From the NCBI GenBank assembly GCA_037783545.1, contig JBBELK010001195.1:124001-188000 (forward strand): a DNA stretch of 64,000 nt, in the 5' to 3' direction. The number at the start of each line of letters is the position of its first letter. Positions within the stretch are counted from its first letter, which is position 1. The notes beneath the pieces are model-generated. The model was not told the DNA's origin, made no database searches, and saw nothing but the letters and a program-made list of their open reading frames with translations. Shown piece by piece: positions 56,195-64,000 of the stretch. The DNA is from Henricia sp. BOLD:AAB3569 (Eukaryota; Echinodermata; Asteroidea; Spinulosida; Echinasteridae). A program made the position numbers and the translations under genes.

Positions 56195-56304
56195 CACCCC
56201 CCCCCCCCCCTCCCCTCGTACGCAAATTTCGTGACGTCACCCACATACTTTAACGTTGGGTGTACGCATTTGCCCCCCCCTCCCCCCCCCCCCCCCCCCC
56301 CCCC
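56195..56304 (+). repeat. C homopolymer tracts
   Basis: Runs of C with scattered T or A occupy about 56185-56215 and 56272-56304. Confidence 0.85.
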
Positions 56305-56825
56305 TCCGGTACAGCTTATCAGTCAGTCTGCAGCGCACGCGTTAATGAGGTAAAATCCTGAATTTTCTTTGCACGGCTTGTGTCGCGATCAATATTTTGA
56401 TAGGGGAGATAATGAGCTTTCATTTGATGTGTATATTGATTTTGGGGGCGCCAGGCTTGTAATGTTTATTAGTTATTTTTAGCATGAGATTTCATGTGTC
56501 GCTCACATTTCTTTCCTTTGCTCGTTTCTGCGGTCTCGTTTGTAGAATCCGACCAATGACCAGTGTTAGTCGTCGGCAGCCGAAGCCGTTCATTGGTTTA
56601 ATCAATAATTACGTCAGAAACCGTGGCTTCTGCTCATAAGTCACAAAAACGAGCGCATGCTGTTAACACGTGTCGGGCACATGTGTGTCATCTGCGTGCA
56701 TCGACACATGACGTAATTTTTTAACCAATGAAAATGCGGGAAAGCTATTTTCTTTTAAAGCGGGAATCGTCAAAGTGTGTTTTACCATGGTAAATGACGC
56801 CCTGACCGGACTAGATAAATATCAC

Positions 56826-57148
56826 TGTAGAGCCCAATACTCTGTTCAAGCTGACGCGTTACTGGTACCAAAATTTGTCCGTTTTAACTCGTATCCACTT
56901 TCTGTAGTCAATAACTTGTTACTCACGACTCCGATGAACACTTCTTATAACTTTAATTGATGTCCCAAGAATAACAGAGGCGTGATTCCAATGGTAAACT
57001 TGACGTTAATGACGCGATGACGCGGTTAAAAACTTGTGAACCTTCCTAGGCAACGGTCAACTTACTGAATGTCGAAGCGCCCAAACTAGCACCACAAAAA
57101 CGAGAGAGGGCGCTACATAGCTCGGACGGTCGAGAAATGGCACTTACA
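56826..57148 (-). repeat. BEL/Pao 3' LTR (323 bp)
   Basis: Read on the minus strand it starts TGTAAGTGCCATT and ends GGGCTCTACA. It is preceded (minus strand) by a purine-rich AGGGGCCGGGA, a plausible polypurine tract. It matches 63007-63329 base for base except two positions I can find (CCC/CCT near 56966 and CTC/CTT near 57122). The 5 bases outside, ATCAC (56821-56825), match the other side. Confidence 0.95.
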
Positions 57149-58386
57149 TCCCGGCCCCTAATTGTCTTGAGTAGTTACGTGACAATTATGTTAACAAATT
57201 TTAAGTGTAATTTTCAAATAAAATGCACCTAGCATTACCTTTAACTAAAACATTTGAATTTTAACACCAAAAGTTCAGTCTTATTATAAGGTGCGCAACC
57301 TCTTTAAACAACCATTTAAACAATATAAGTACTTGACACAATCTTGTGAATGTTTTCTAGTAGGCCTATAGGCAAAACATGGGTGAATTAAGCCATGTCT
57401 GAAATATTAATGTCCAATAACTTGTGTACATGTACTTGAATTGACTTCAATAAAATTTAAAAACGGTAAATTGATGTGATTCCTGTGCACTCATTTTCAG
57501 CTTCTGTGTCCGTTATCACTCTTAAAGCCTAAACGAGTTAAAAGTTTAAGTATAGATCTAGTCCGATCAAACTAATTCACTTCATAATCATGCACTACAG
57601 ATTGCGAAATGTTCGAGATAAAATATCACAATGGCATGTAGGATTTACCAAACAATGGGTGTGTGACATTAAGATTAGCTGTGCAAGGAAGACGATTTTT
57701 GTTAAACAACACTTCAACAAGGTTAATTTTGTAAGCAATGAAGATTAACCACAAACTAATCACAAATTCCTTGCTGGCAATAACAACTTTCTCAAAAAAG
57801 TAACAAAATCCAAAATATGAACTTGGTCGAAAATTAAGTACGCGACATTCGACCTTAGCAGCATTTGCCACACAATCAGAACTCGCAGATTCCAAGGTCA
57901 AATGTATCATCAAGTTCGCTTATTATCCAAGTCAACTGTCTCACTGTTCTTGTACACGTGCAGATTGGCATGAACTCAACTCGGACAAGTCACTGCCGCC
58001 TCTAGGTCTAGATAGACCTTCTAGTCGCCACATCTGGATCACTCGCTGCTCTTTGGCTCGGGTAAAACATCAAACTGGTTCCACGTAGGCTCCATCCTTC
58101 AGTTTGTAGGGGTGCACATTGCAACAATTTAAGTGTTAGTTTGGCAACTGTAGTCTAGGGACATTTCCTTCCCGTAGACCCGACCCGACCGAAAGAGGTT
58201 ATGGCGCCTCGACTCGCCCAGGAACACTGCAACACAGTCGGCCAACTCCACTTTATTGTAACATGTGCGACAGTTCATTGCATTTACGGCAACTATATCT
58301 CACAGGTTGCTTTGATTGTATCCAAGCTCCCTGATTTATCCTCCTCGACATTAATGATATGCCGCGTGCCGAAGATCAGCCTGTTT
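57149..58386 (-). other. BEL region between pol and the 3' LTR
   Basis: About 1.24 kb with no recognised ORF. The largest minus frame (57913-57626, 95 codons, one hydrophobic segment) has no visible envelope features. It is longer than the usual short pol-LTR spacer, so it may contain a decayed extra ORF or inserted sequence. Confidence 0.4.
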
Positions 58387-60474
58387 TTATTCAACTGCTT
58401 CCAGCAGCAGACACAGCTTGTGGATTGGTCTTGTCAACACGGATGACTTTGTACGTATTTCTACTTGACGCACAAGTCCCATTTTGTCTGGCATTGTGTT
58501 TATCACCTTTCCCATTGTCCAGGTGTTTCTTGGTTGTGAGCCGTCTACGACGAGAACTACGTCTCCCGTTTTGAAGTTAGCCCTTGGTCGCACCCACTTC
58601 TGTCTTTCTTGCAGTTGCAACAAATACTCTTTTGTCCAACGCTTCCAAAACACGTCTGCAAGATACTGAACTTGTTTCCATCTCCGCCTTGCGTATGGAC
58701 CAGTTTCTTCTGCAACGACTGGTGGAAGATTTGGTTTGCCTTTCAGAAGTATCAGGTGATTGGGTGTGAGTGGCTCTAAGTCGTCAGGGTCGCTCTGCGC
58801 TGTTGTGATTGGTCTGCTATTTATAATAGCCTCTACTTCACACAGGAAAGTGCACAAACTTTCATCAGTTAGTGTCTGTTCCTTAATGGTTGATGTCATG
58901 ATCTTTCTCACGGTTCTAATTTGGCGCTCCCATATTCCGCCAAAATGAGAGGCTGCCGGTGGATTGAACTTCCACTCGATGATCTTCTGCAACAGGCAGC
59001 TGTGGATTTTTGCCTGGTTCCATCTTTGTATTTCGGCCTTTAGCTCTCTTTCAGCTCCAACTAAGTTTGTGCCGTTGTCGGACCTGAGGCTCTGAACTTG
59101 ACCTCGTCTGGCCACGAATCTTCTGATTGCATTGATGCAGCTGTCTGTGTCTAGATAATCTGCCTTCTCTAGATGAATGGCTCTGGTTGCTAGGCACGTG
59201 AATACCACGCCATATCTCTTCACCAAAGACCTTCCTCTCTTTATTTCAAAGGGCCCAAAATAATCCATGCCCACATGGGTGAAGGGAGGTTCATCGGGTG
59301 TTACACGGTCTTCTGGCAGATCGGCCATCTGCTGCTCTCCAACTTTACCCTTCTGTCTCCTGCATGTCACGCACTTACTGATAATTCTTCTGGCTGCTGT
59401 ATTAGCGTTTATCACCCAGTATTTCTTCCGAACGAAAGCCAACATGTGGTTTCTTCCACTGTGGCCAGTAGCCTGATGCGTATCACGCATGATCAGCTCT
59501 GTGATGGGTGACTCTTTTGGCAAGATTGCAGGAAACTTGGTTTCTTCTGGTAACGCTGCTTTGGCTTTCTTTTCTTCAGCAGTGTGATTATCTTGTATCT
59601 CGGGAGTACTAGCGTCTCTATGCTTCATCCCTGCCTGATTGTCACCTTCTGTCGACTTCTGTCTCTTGATTTGTAACAAGAGCTTCTGTTTCACTTTGAG
59701 GATCCATCCAACGGCTTTCTTTAGTTTGTACCAACTTGAGTAATGACTCAGAAGTTTGTCCGCGGTGTCTTGTACGACCATCTCTTCTTTCTGTACTCTG
59801 CTTACTTGGTAAAACATCGACTTGATGTCTGCCATGATCGCTACAGGTTCCTGTCTAAACCTTGTAAGGACGCCAATCAGTGAATTTGTTAAATCCGGCC
59901 CCTGTAGGAGTTGGTCGTTAAGCGACGTACCATGATACCTTGCCGCGCAGTCGAACATTACTCTCAGCTTTTGCTTTTGCGGATGATATACTCTGGGATG
60001 AGGCAGGTACCATTTACGGCCATCGTCAGGACTTATTAGCTCCTTGAGTTGTACCTTTTCGGCATACCCATTCTCCATCATATCCGCCATGAATCTTTTG
60101 TATTTCTCGTAGAACACCTTGTTTTTGTTCAGCTTCCGCTTTAGATAAGCTGCACGTACCTCAGCTAGGGGTCTATTATCCGGCATCTTCACTTCCGAAT
60201 TCTTTCTAGGAAGTCCGGTTGTATAGTGACCATCCTCAAACTTCACAGTTTCTTCAACGAGTTGCAAGAATTTTCTGTCTTCCACTGACTTCTGGGGTTC
60301 GTCGTTAATGACCTTTTCGTTAAAGTCTTGGTTGTACATCTGGTGTAGCTGTCGTTCAAGATCAGCGACCATGATTCTGTGCGATGATACTTTACGAGTG
60401 TCGCTTGTTGATGCAGACTGCTTCCTTGGTAGTCCATGAACTGCCCATCCTAGCAAAGTCTGGCATGCGTAAGG
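58387..60474 (-). CDS. BEL/Pao pol: RT fingers and integrase (RT palm and RNase H deleted)
   Basis: This is the minus frame continuing from gag-protease after an in-frame TGA (60475-60477). The RT begins LLGWAVHGLP..., then RKWYLPHPRVYHPQKQKLRV, MFDCAARYHGTSLNDQLLQG and the motif-A region MADIKSMFYQV (Asp at 59827-59829). At about 59775-59795 the text jumps to DKLLSHYSSWYKLKKAVGWI, which normally follows RNase H; the YxDD box is absent. The integrase is complete: HQATGHSGRNHM..KCVTCRR, Asp in GMDYFGPF (59263-59265), Asp in RSDNGTNLVG (59077-59079), Glu in IWERQIRT (58927-58929), and a C-terminal domain with FKTGDVVLVVDG. The frame stays open across the junction. Family certain; activity inferred. 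Confidence 0.9.
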   Translation of the reverse strand, partial: PYACQTLLGWAVHGLPRKQSASTSDTRKVSSHRIMVADLERQLHQMYNQDFNEKVINDEPQKSVEDRKFLQLVEETVKFEDGHYTTGLPRKNSEVKMPDNRPLAEVRAAYLKRKLNKNKVFYEKYKRFMADMMENGYAEKVQLKELISPDDGRKWYLPHPRVYHPQKQKLRVMFDCAARYHGTSLNDQLLQGPDLTNSLIGVLTRFRQEPVAIMADIKSMFYQVSRVQKEEMVVQDTADKLLSHYSSWYKLKKAVGWILKVKQKLLLQIKRQKSTEGDNQAGMKHRDASTPEIQDNHTAEEKKAKAALPEETKFPAILPKESPITELIMRDTHQATGHSGRNHMLAFVRKKYWVINANTAARRIISKCVTCRRQKGKVGEQQMADLPEDRVTPDEPPFTHVGMDYFGPFEIKRGRSLVKRYGVVFTCLATRAIHLEKADYLDTDSCINAIRRFVARRGQVQSLRSDNGTNLVGAERELKAEIQRWNQAKIHSCLLQKIIEWKFNPPAASHFGGIWERQIRTVRKIMTSTIKEQTLTDESLCTFLCEVEAIINSRPITTAQSDPDDLEPLTPNHLILLKGKPNLPPVVAEETGPYARRRWKQVQYLADVFWKRWTKEYLLQLQERQKWVRPRANFKTGDVVLVVDGSQPRNTWTMGKVINTMPDKMGLVRQVEIRTKSSVLTRPIHKLCLLLEAVE

Positions 60475-61716
60475 TCAATCATTCTGGCTGTTGATGACCT
60501 TTATTGGTTCCAGGAGCTTAGGAACGTTGTTGCCAATGAGCAGGCCGACGTGAACTTCTTCATCGTCTTCTAACTCTTCTTGTATTTGGATTTCTTCCGA
60601 GAGATACGGCCATTCTTCGATGTCTGCCATCACTACGGCATCTTCCTTTGATGCAGGTATTGCACCTTGGGTATATGCTTCCGGTAGAGGAACCGTGGTT
60701 CTTTGCTCCATGTCGGATACTTCTAGGCCGCCTACTGCAAAACTTTCTACCAGTTTGCTCTCCGTTATTGTCTGGATACAGAGCCTTGATTTACGACCTT
60801 TCGTATTCAATTGTTTGCGAAGTTTCTCTGAGCAGAATACCGAGTCACTTCCTTCGTCGAGAAAGGCATACGTTTTCACAGTCTTTCCAGATTCCTTTGC
60901 ATGGACCAAGACTGGTATGACTGCTGGTCGGTATTCACCGTCACCGGCCCCAGTAACACTACGACTGGCATTACTTGTAGTTGTTTTAGTGGCTTCATTT
61001 GACTTATCAGGCGTTGCCACTTGCGAAGAAACATCTTTACTTTCCTCGCCGTCACGATGGAGAACTGTTGGGTGCTGCAGTCCACACTTATTACATGTCA
61101 GTCTCCTGTTGCAGTCTTTACTGATGTGGGTACCTTTCTTCAGGCAGCCGAAACAAATACCCTTTGACTTCATAAACTCAATTTTTTCGTTGTTTTTCTT
61201 GGCATCAAGTTTTCGGCATAATGCTATGGAATGGTTTTTTCCACTGCAGAACATGCATGCGTCGGGAGTGCCATCACTGGAATACGTTTTACCTGGTGAC
61301 GTCTGCCTTTGCGGTGAAGCGACGTTTGTTGCAAAGCTAGAGCTTTTGGTCCTTTTCTTGAATTCTTTTTGATAGTCGTATCCCTTCTTGTCATCTTTCA
61401 CTGTAGTGATTTCTCCATACACTGGATTTGATGCGACTCTTGCTTGTCTGTCTACAAATTCTACCAAGTCATTGAAACTGGTGCTTCTTTGTCGTTCTTC
61501 TTCTATGTAGTCCACCTTGTGTCTCCACTTGTCTCTTAAGTTGTATGGTAATTTATTTACCAGTGTCTTGATGTTAGCAGCATAGTCTAACTCGCTTTTC
61601 ATATCCAGTGAAGTCACGGTGTTTGCGCATTCATGGAGAAACAAGGATAATTTCTCCAATGCTGTCGAGTCGTTGTGCTTCATTTCAGGCCATTCTCTTG
61701 CTTTTCTCATCATTTC
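60475..61716 (-). CDS. BEL/Pao gag C-terminal part and aspartic protease
   Basis: Minus strand, in the same frame as the ORFs before and after. It begins EMMRKAREWPEMKHND just after the TAA at 61717-61719. The gag region has LVNKLPYNLRDKWRHK. Zinc knuckles are CMFCSGKNHSIALC and CFGCLKKGTHISKDC, with CNKCGLQHPTVLH. The protease-like domain has YAFLDEGSDSVFCSEKL (D-x-G-S type active site) and LLIGNNVPKLLEPIKVINSQ. It ends at TGA 60475-60477, where the family normally continues GPYA..LGW, so TGA is probably a one-base change from a Gly codon. Nucleocapsid and processing functions inside virus-like particles. Confidence 0.9.
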   Translation of the reverse strand, partial: EMMRKAREWPEMKHNDSTALEKLSLFLHECANTVTSLDMKSELDYAANIKTLVNKLPYNLRDKWRHKVDYIEEERQRSTSFNDLVEFVDRQARVASNPVYGEITTVKDDKKGYDYQKEFKKRTKSSSFATNVASPQRQTSPGKTYSSDGTPDACMFCSGKNHSIALCRKLDAKKNNEKIEFMKSKGICFGCLKKGTHISKDCNRRLTCNKCGLQHPTVLHRDGEESKDVSSQVATPDKSNEATKTTTSNASRSVTGAGDGEYRPAVIPVLVHAKESGKTVKTYAFLDEGSDSVFCSEKLRKQLNTKGRKSRLCIQTITESKLVESFAVGGLEVSDMEQRTTVPLPEAYTQGAIPASKEDAVVMADIEEWPYLSEEIQIQEELEDDEEVHVGLLIGNNVPKLLEPIKVINSQND

Positions 61717-62610
61717 TTAGTTTATACGATACTTGTTGCCGTACTTCTTTTTCAACAGCTCTTTGGCCTGCTGATAACCTTTGTCTGGTGGTTGTTGCAT
61801 GCAACTACGAACTAGAGCCTTGGGTGCACCTGTAGTGTACTGCTCCAGAAAATAGAGCCTTTCTCTGTCATTCGTAGTTTTTTCTTCAATCCCGTGTTGA
61901 AATGCAGTCATCCAACTTGCATAATCCAAGGGGTTGCCGTCATACACTGGTATGGTTCTGCGTGGCAAAGTAGATTTTACCTGTGCCTCCAAGAGCAGCT
62001 TAGTTAGATCGCCTTGTTGCTTCATAACATTTAGCATACCCGTGGTGCTCGTTGCATCGCCTTCATTTAGGTTTCTTCCATTTTGGCCTTGGCCAACTTG
62101 TGACTTTTCTTGACTCGTGTCTTTAAACTGGTCGGGTGGCTTTATTGCTTCTTCAAGAAACTGGTTAGGCCTCAACGAATGAGATTCCTGCTCTTTCAGT
62201 TCTTTATGAAACTGTGTTTCAAAATGAGGGGTAAGTTGAGGTGGGCTTATTTCTTCATGTTCTGTTAACCAGTCTTTGACTGCATCGATTGGCCTCTTTT
62301 CATTGTGACGAAGATCAAGAGATGCGCGTGTCTTGAGCGAGTCCTTTTCAATTTTCTCGAACATGGCCAGTTTTGTCTCTTCGATTTCTATTTCTGTGTC
62401 TATGGTAAGACGTTCTTTTTCTTGTCGTAGCTTTAATTCCTTTTCTTCAAGCTTCTGTTTCTTTTCAAGTGCCCTTTGTTGGCATTTGAGTTTTGCTCTC
62501 TTAAATTCTGCATCTGTATGAGCACTTAAATCATCCTTGGATGATATTTTGAAGCCCTTTGACGACGCTGATCGAGACAAACTCTCCAAACTATCTTTCA
62601 ATTCATTCAT
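61717..62610 (-). CDS. BEL/Pao gag N-terminal part
   Basis: ATG at 62608-62610 in a good context (AAAGATG). The first ~110 residues form a charged coiled coil (ELKLRQEKERLTIDTEIEIE). Then follow QVKSTLPRRTIPVYDGNPLD and YASWMTAFQHGIEEKTTNDR with ERLYFLEQYTTGAPKALV, the conserved BEL gag (DUF1759-like) region. It stops at TAA 61717-61719, beyond which the same frame continues the gag domain. The stop is therefore a nonsense mutation or a recoded codon. The protein would form particles packaging element RNA. Confidence 0.9.
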   Translation of the reverse strand: MNELKDSLESLSRSASSKGFKISSKDDLSAHTDAEFKRAKLKCQQRALEKKQKLEEKELKLRQEKERLTIDTEIEIEETKLAMFEKIEKDSLKTRASLDLRHNEKRPIDAVKDWLTEHEEISPPQLTPHFETQFHKELKEQESHSLRPNQFLEEAIKPPDQFKDTSQEKSQVGQGQNGRNLNEGDATSTTGMLNVMKQQGDLTKLLLEAQVKSTLPRRTIPVYDGNPLDYASWMTAFQHGIEEKTTNDRERLYFLEQYTTGAPKALVRSCMQQPPDKGYQQAKELLKKKYGNKYRIN

Positions 62611-63006
62611 CTTTCTTTGTTTTGTGCTTCAACAGTACTGTAAATATCTCTAATTCTCACGTGTTCTACCTCTAAATCACTCAGTTACGGTGCGCGTACG
62701 GCGCAGCCTGTAACATGAACAGCGCCCTCTATAATCTATTGAAAAATTGGGCGTGGCGGTTGGGCGAGAATCGCGTACAGTTGGGCGCGAAATTGGGCGC
62801 AAAATTGGGCGCGAATTTTACGTAGGAGTTCTGGAAAATTACAACAAAAAACCTTCAAAAGGTTGCTCATTCACTGTTCTACGTTACCATCCACTTCGGG
62901 CTTGTCCCTTCCTTGGTTTATAGCCTACATAGGTCAAAGTATCTTGTACACGATGACTCTCAAAATGTGGATTTTACGACGATTATTTCTCGAAGTTTTT
63001 AACTAA
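62611..63006 (-). other. BEL leader between 5' LTR and gag
   Basis: Untranslated leader on the minus strand. A primer-binding site should adjoin the LTR at 63006, where the minus strand reads TTAGTTAAAAACTTCG. I cannot match it to a tRNA 3' end by eye. GGGCGCGAAATTGGGCGC-like short repeats lie at about 62745-62818. Confidence 0.5.
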
Positions 63007-63329
63007 TGTAGAGCCCAATACTCTGTTCAAGCTGACGCGTTACTGGTACCAAAATTTGTCCGTTTTAACTCGTATCCACTTTCTGTAGTCAATAACTTGT
63101 TACTCACGACTCCGATGAACACTTCTTATAACTTTAATTGATGTCCTAAGAATAACAGAGGCGTGATTCCAATGGTAAACTTGACGTTAATGACGCGATG
63201 ACGCGGTTAAAAACTTGTGAACCTTCCTAGGCAACGGTCAACTTACTGAATGTCGAAGCGCCCAAACTAGCACCACAAAAACGAGAGAGGGCGCTACATA
63301 GCTTGGACGGTCGAGAAATGGCACTTACA
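63007..63329 (-). repeat. BEL/Pao 5' LTR (323 bp)
   Basis: Partner of 56826-57148, with the same TG..CA ends on the minus strand. It is flanked outside by ATCAC (63330-63334), the target duplication. It should contain the element promoter for minus-strand transcription; no TATA box is obvious. Confidence 0.95.
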
Positions 63330-63612
63330 ATCACTGTAAAACGTTCAACTTTCGACTAGAAAATTAGGTTAGTTTCAAAACTAGTGTAAGAACGGGTTTT
63401 CGCCAACATCAGAAGGTACGAAATTTAGTCATTTTTAAGGACGTATTGGAAGCAACACTATATATGACGTCGCGTTCGCACACGGCGCGCAACGCGGCTC
63501 ATTCGAACTAGGCCGGGCTGGCGCTGTATGGCGCTGGCCCGCATTCGTAATCGGGCTGTGAACACAGGTTCGGGCACGTGAAAAAGTCGCACGTAAAGGC
63601 AAGTCGAGGGGG

Positions 63613-63944
63613 TAGATTGGTTCCCGATCCCTATAGATTGGTTCGCTTATTGCGAAAATATAGGGATCGGTAAAGGGCAGCCACCCGTCACGTGGTTATT
63701 ATTATTTTTATATTTTTAGTAAGTGCGCAGATTTTGCATTGACATTTGTAACTTGGCCGTGCGTGTCGAACATATCCAATTATGTCAATAAAGTACATTG
63801 CCTAAAGCAAAGGGCTTGGCCAATTTTTAAATATAAAAAACACAATGCGCACGCGCAAAGACGACCAATTACAGATCAATATGAAGCGCCCTTTACCTGT
63901 CCTTATATTCTCCTGTGTGGAATATGTGGACGGGAACCAGTCTA
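63613..63944. mobile_element. 332 bp TA-flanked foldback inside the right TIR
   Basis: It runs from TAGATTGGTTCCCGATCCC to GGACGGGAACCAGTCTA, with the host TIR sequence (TCGAGGGGG) interrupted on both sides. The ends match the 65, 81 and 888 bp elements at 16.1-17.8 kb. Near its left end there is a second TAGATTGGTT copy at 63633. Confidence 0.7.
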
Positions 63945-64000
63945 GTCGAGGGGGTCGAGGGGGTCGTGGGGGTCGAGGGGGTTTTAGAACAACCCCTTTT

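Larger units (their letters stand above)
56826..63329 (-). mobile_element. Young BEL/Pao LTR retrotransposon with internal RT deletion
   Basis: Two 323 bp LTRs about 99.4 percent identical, a 5 bp ATCAC target duplication (56821-56825 and 63330-63334), gag, protease and integrase in BEL order, and the BEL-type integrase C-terminus. The internal region is only ~5.9 kb because the RT palm, connection and RNase H are deleted. The element is non-autonomous, but its LTRs and integrase look functional apart from two in-frame stops. It could have moved only with RT supplied in trans, unless the deletion arose after insertion. Confidence 0.95.
55928..64000. mobile_element. Large element with long terminal inverted repeats, hosting the BEL insertion
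   Basis: The left terminus, GGGTTGTTCTAAAACCCCCT then CGACCCC tandem units and CCCGAACCTGTGTTCACAGC, CCGATTACGAATGCGGGCC (to about 56118), is repeated in reverse complement at the right, 63440-63612 plus 63945-64000. A small foldback element (63613-63944) interrupts the right copy, and the window ends inside or at its terminus. Excluding the BEL element and the small foldback, the host is only about 1.2 kb and non-coding. It includes C-rich tracts (56195-56210, 56270-56304). The right TIR has an extra TGGCGCTGTATGGCGCTGG duplication. Confidence 0.7.

Noticed and set aside
57626-57913. Envelope-like ORF of the BEL element
   Set aside because: Only 95 codons with one hydrophobic stretch; no signal peptide, cysteine pattern or fusion-peptide features can be seen.
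60620-61372. 250-codon plus-strand ORF
   Set aside because: It is exactly antisense to the BEL gag-protease reading frame, which has clear zinc knuckles and a protease motif.

Overview
The window looks like a gene-poor, repeat-saturated stretch of a marine invertebrate deuterostome genome. An echinoderm, possibly a sea star, is my best guess. The reasons are the dense ACATGTACATGTA and TAGGCCTA motifs, a PTCHD-type Patched gene with introns, CR1/L2-like non-LTR, BEL/Pao and Gypsy retroelements, tRNA-derived SINEs, and very many foldback (MITE-like) elements, several with TTAA ends. The echinoderm call is an impression that I could not test. No bacterial-type operons, rRNA, functional tRNA or CRISPR arrays are present.

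Layout. 1-0.8 kb: 3' end of a decayed non-LTR reverse transcriptase. 0.8-12.4 kb: dispersed foldback elements, including an inverted pair of a 690 bp TTAA element (3.1 and 5.1 kb). 12.5-15.85 kb: a layered composite in which a TIR element carrying a 15-unit, ~91 bp minisatellite sits in the left end of another TIR element that also holds a nearly perfect 845 bp palindrome. 16-25.5 kb: SINEs, tiny TA-flanked foldbacks, a nested insertion with an 8 bp target duplication, and a triple module that repeats a ~60-codon reading frame. 25.5-28 kb: an IS630/Tc1-mariner-type transposon with a four-exon, catalytically dead transposase. 28-29.8 kb: gene fragments, including the N-lobe and HRD region of an IRE1-like kinase. 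29.8-33.5 kb: a Gypsy element whose gag runs directly into integrase, with a zinc-finger ORF after integrase. 33.9-34.96 kb: a 42 bp hairpin tandem array open on both strands. 36.7-37.9 kb: an endonuclease ORF of a non-LTR element without its RT.

42.4-45.4 kb is the only region that looks like host genes: a SWIM/YqaJ-type gene (minus strand, probably broken) head to head with the first coding exon of a PTCHD-like Patched-domain gene (plus strand, good splice donor). No later PTCHD exon was recognised to the end of the window, so the rest may be one large transposon-filled intron. 46.5-55.9 kb holds MITEs, a SINE, TGACTAATT-rich clusters and an RT fragment. 55.93-64.0 kb is a long-terminal-inverted-repeat element that hosts a very young BEL/Pao insertion (56826-63329; two 323 bp LTRs with about two differences; 5 bp ATCAC target duplication).

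The most interesting points are: (1) both LTR retrotransposons here have lost the reverse transcriptase palm and RNase H while gag and integrase stay in one reading frame; (2) a minisatellite is carried inside a TIR-bounded element with an apparent target duplication; (3) a zinc-finger ORF occupies the env position of the Gypsy element; (4) the 42 bp (14-codon) hairpin array is open on both strands. All coordinates come from reading by eye, and edges of diverged repeats are approximate.
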